Below, piece after piece: positions 63,770-64,000 of a stretch of 64,000 bases of DNA. Both the position numbers and the translations under genes were made by a program. The stretch is from positions 92,130 through 156,129 of the forward strand of contig NZ_SATR01000006.1 of the NCBI RefSeq assembly GCF_004551525.1, in the 5' to 3' direction. The notes below the pieces were generated by a model, which saw only the letters and a program-made list of their open reading frames with translations, was not told where the DNA came from and did not search any database. The DNA is from Vibrio ouci (GTDB taxonomy: Bacteria > Pseudomonadota > Gammaproteobacteria > Enterobacterales > Vibrionaceae). How positions within the stretch are numbered: position 1 is the stretch's first letter; every line of letters begins with the position of its first letter.

Positions 63770-63875
63770 TTAGGTTTCTCGCGCTAGCACTATTAGAGGC
63801 GCCCTCACTTAGAGTGTTGCCCTTATTTTATTTTCCAATGCCACATTCACTTCATCTGTAGTGGCATAGTTAATT
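63770..63875. other. Intergenic region between ABC operon and IS3-type element
   Basis: This contains a weak hairpin near 63797-63832 followed by TTATTTTATTTT, a possible terminator of the ABC operon, and a repeat ATGCCAC (63838-63844) with GTGGCAT (63861-63867) around 16 bases. No gene is seen. Confidence 0.45.
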
Positions 63876-64000
63876 TGGCCACCTGATTAGAGGTGTTAAG
63901 ATGCACCTCATCTACATTAGGTGACACCATGACAAAACGTACAAGAAGAACCTTTAACCCTGAATTTAAACTCGAAGCAGCCCAACTTGTAGTTGAACAG
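63876..64000 (+). mobile_element. Left end of an IS3-family element (partial)
   Basis: A TG-starting end TGGCCACCTGATTAGAGGTG near 63876 is followed about 50 bases later by a transposase OrfA start. The element runs off the right edge, so its other end, OrfB and target duplication cannot be checked. Confidence 0.55.
63929..64000 (+). CDS. IS3-family transposase OrfA (N-terminal fragment)
   Basis: The first 24 codons (MTKRTRRTFNPEFKLEAAQL...) match the beginning of the helix-turn-helix OrfA protein of IS3-family elements, which is normally joined to OrfB by a frameshift. The gene continues past the window. The upstream GGTGACACC is a poor ribosome binding site, as is usual for such elements. 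Confidence 0.75.
   Translation, partial: MTKRTRRTFNPEFKLEAAQLVVEQ

Noticed and set aside
63838..63867. Inverted repeat as the left end of the IS3-type element
   Set aside because: The repeat is internal-facing (both arms within 30 bases) and lies outside the TG-starting end near 63876; more likely a hairpin than a transposon terminus.
1..64000. CRISPR array, tRNA, rRNA or prophage genes
   Set aside because: No regularly spaced repeats, cloverleaf-like stretches, rRNA segments or phage structural genes were recognised on either strand.

Overview
The window looks like a chromosomal segment of a marine Vibrio (Gammaproteobacteria). The base composition is moderate and most genes are typical Vibrio core or shell genes: a HlyU-type regulator, a DUF3069 protein, a fructose PTS locus with a divergent FruR, a secreted modular GH18 chitinase, TorS/TorT, inosine-guanosine kinase, RND pumps and a solitary autotransporter barrel. 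The genus is inferred from gene content; no marker gene such as rRNA is present, and no tRNA or CRISPR array was seen. Layout, left: pntB (cut by the left edge) and pntA; a HlyU/ComFB pair; a c-di-GMP neighbourhood with a membrane diguanylate cyclase, an outer-membrane barrel and a response-regulator diguanylate cyclase; a DUF3069 gene; a cobQ-modABC minus-strand cluster; two small envelope proteins; then fruR facing fruBKA with three FruR operators between them. Centre: a Cache-PAS-GGDEF protein; the chitinase; a YqhC/YqhD-like pair; a lysoplasmalogenase; torS facing torT-mgsA; a divergent RND pump with its lipoprotein adaptor; a zinc-ribbon microprotein; HAD phosphatases; creA; gsk; a complete IS982-family insertion (976 bp, 6-bp target duplication) whose duplicated target contains the stop codon of a HAD gene; a chemoreceptor broken by an in-frame stop; and a small chitobiose-type cluster (GH4 plus ChbG) facing a LysR regulator. 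Right: a classical HAE1 RND pump; three GNAT acetyltransferases across the centre and right; an acyl desaturase behind a FabR-like palindrome; a DEAD-box helicase; acpH; a 39-residue acidic microprotein with a very strong ribosome binding site; a TyrP-like carrier behind TyrR boxes; a secreted MsrA-MsrB fusion; and a five-gene tripartite ABC efflux operon (HlyD-type adaptor, TolC-type channel, two MacB-type permeases, one ATPase). The window ends inside the left end of an IS3-type element. Working together: fruBKA imports and phosphorylates fructose under FruR. The chitinase, ChbG and GH4 genes point to use of chitin fragments. MgsA, the YqhD-like reductase and the lysoplasmalogenase all make or remove aldehydes. 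Three export machines (two RND, one ABC) lie within 32 kb. The least explained features are the 39-residue and zinc-ribbon microproteins, several strong inverted repeats in gene leaders, three convergent gene pairs whose stop codons interlock, and the nonsense-interrupted chemoreceptor.
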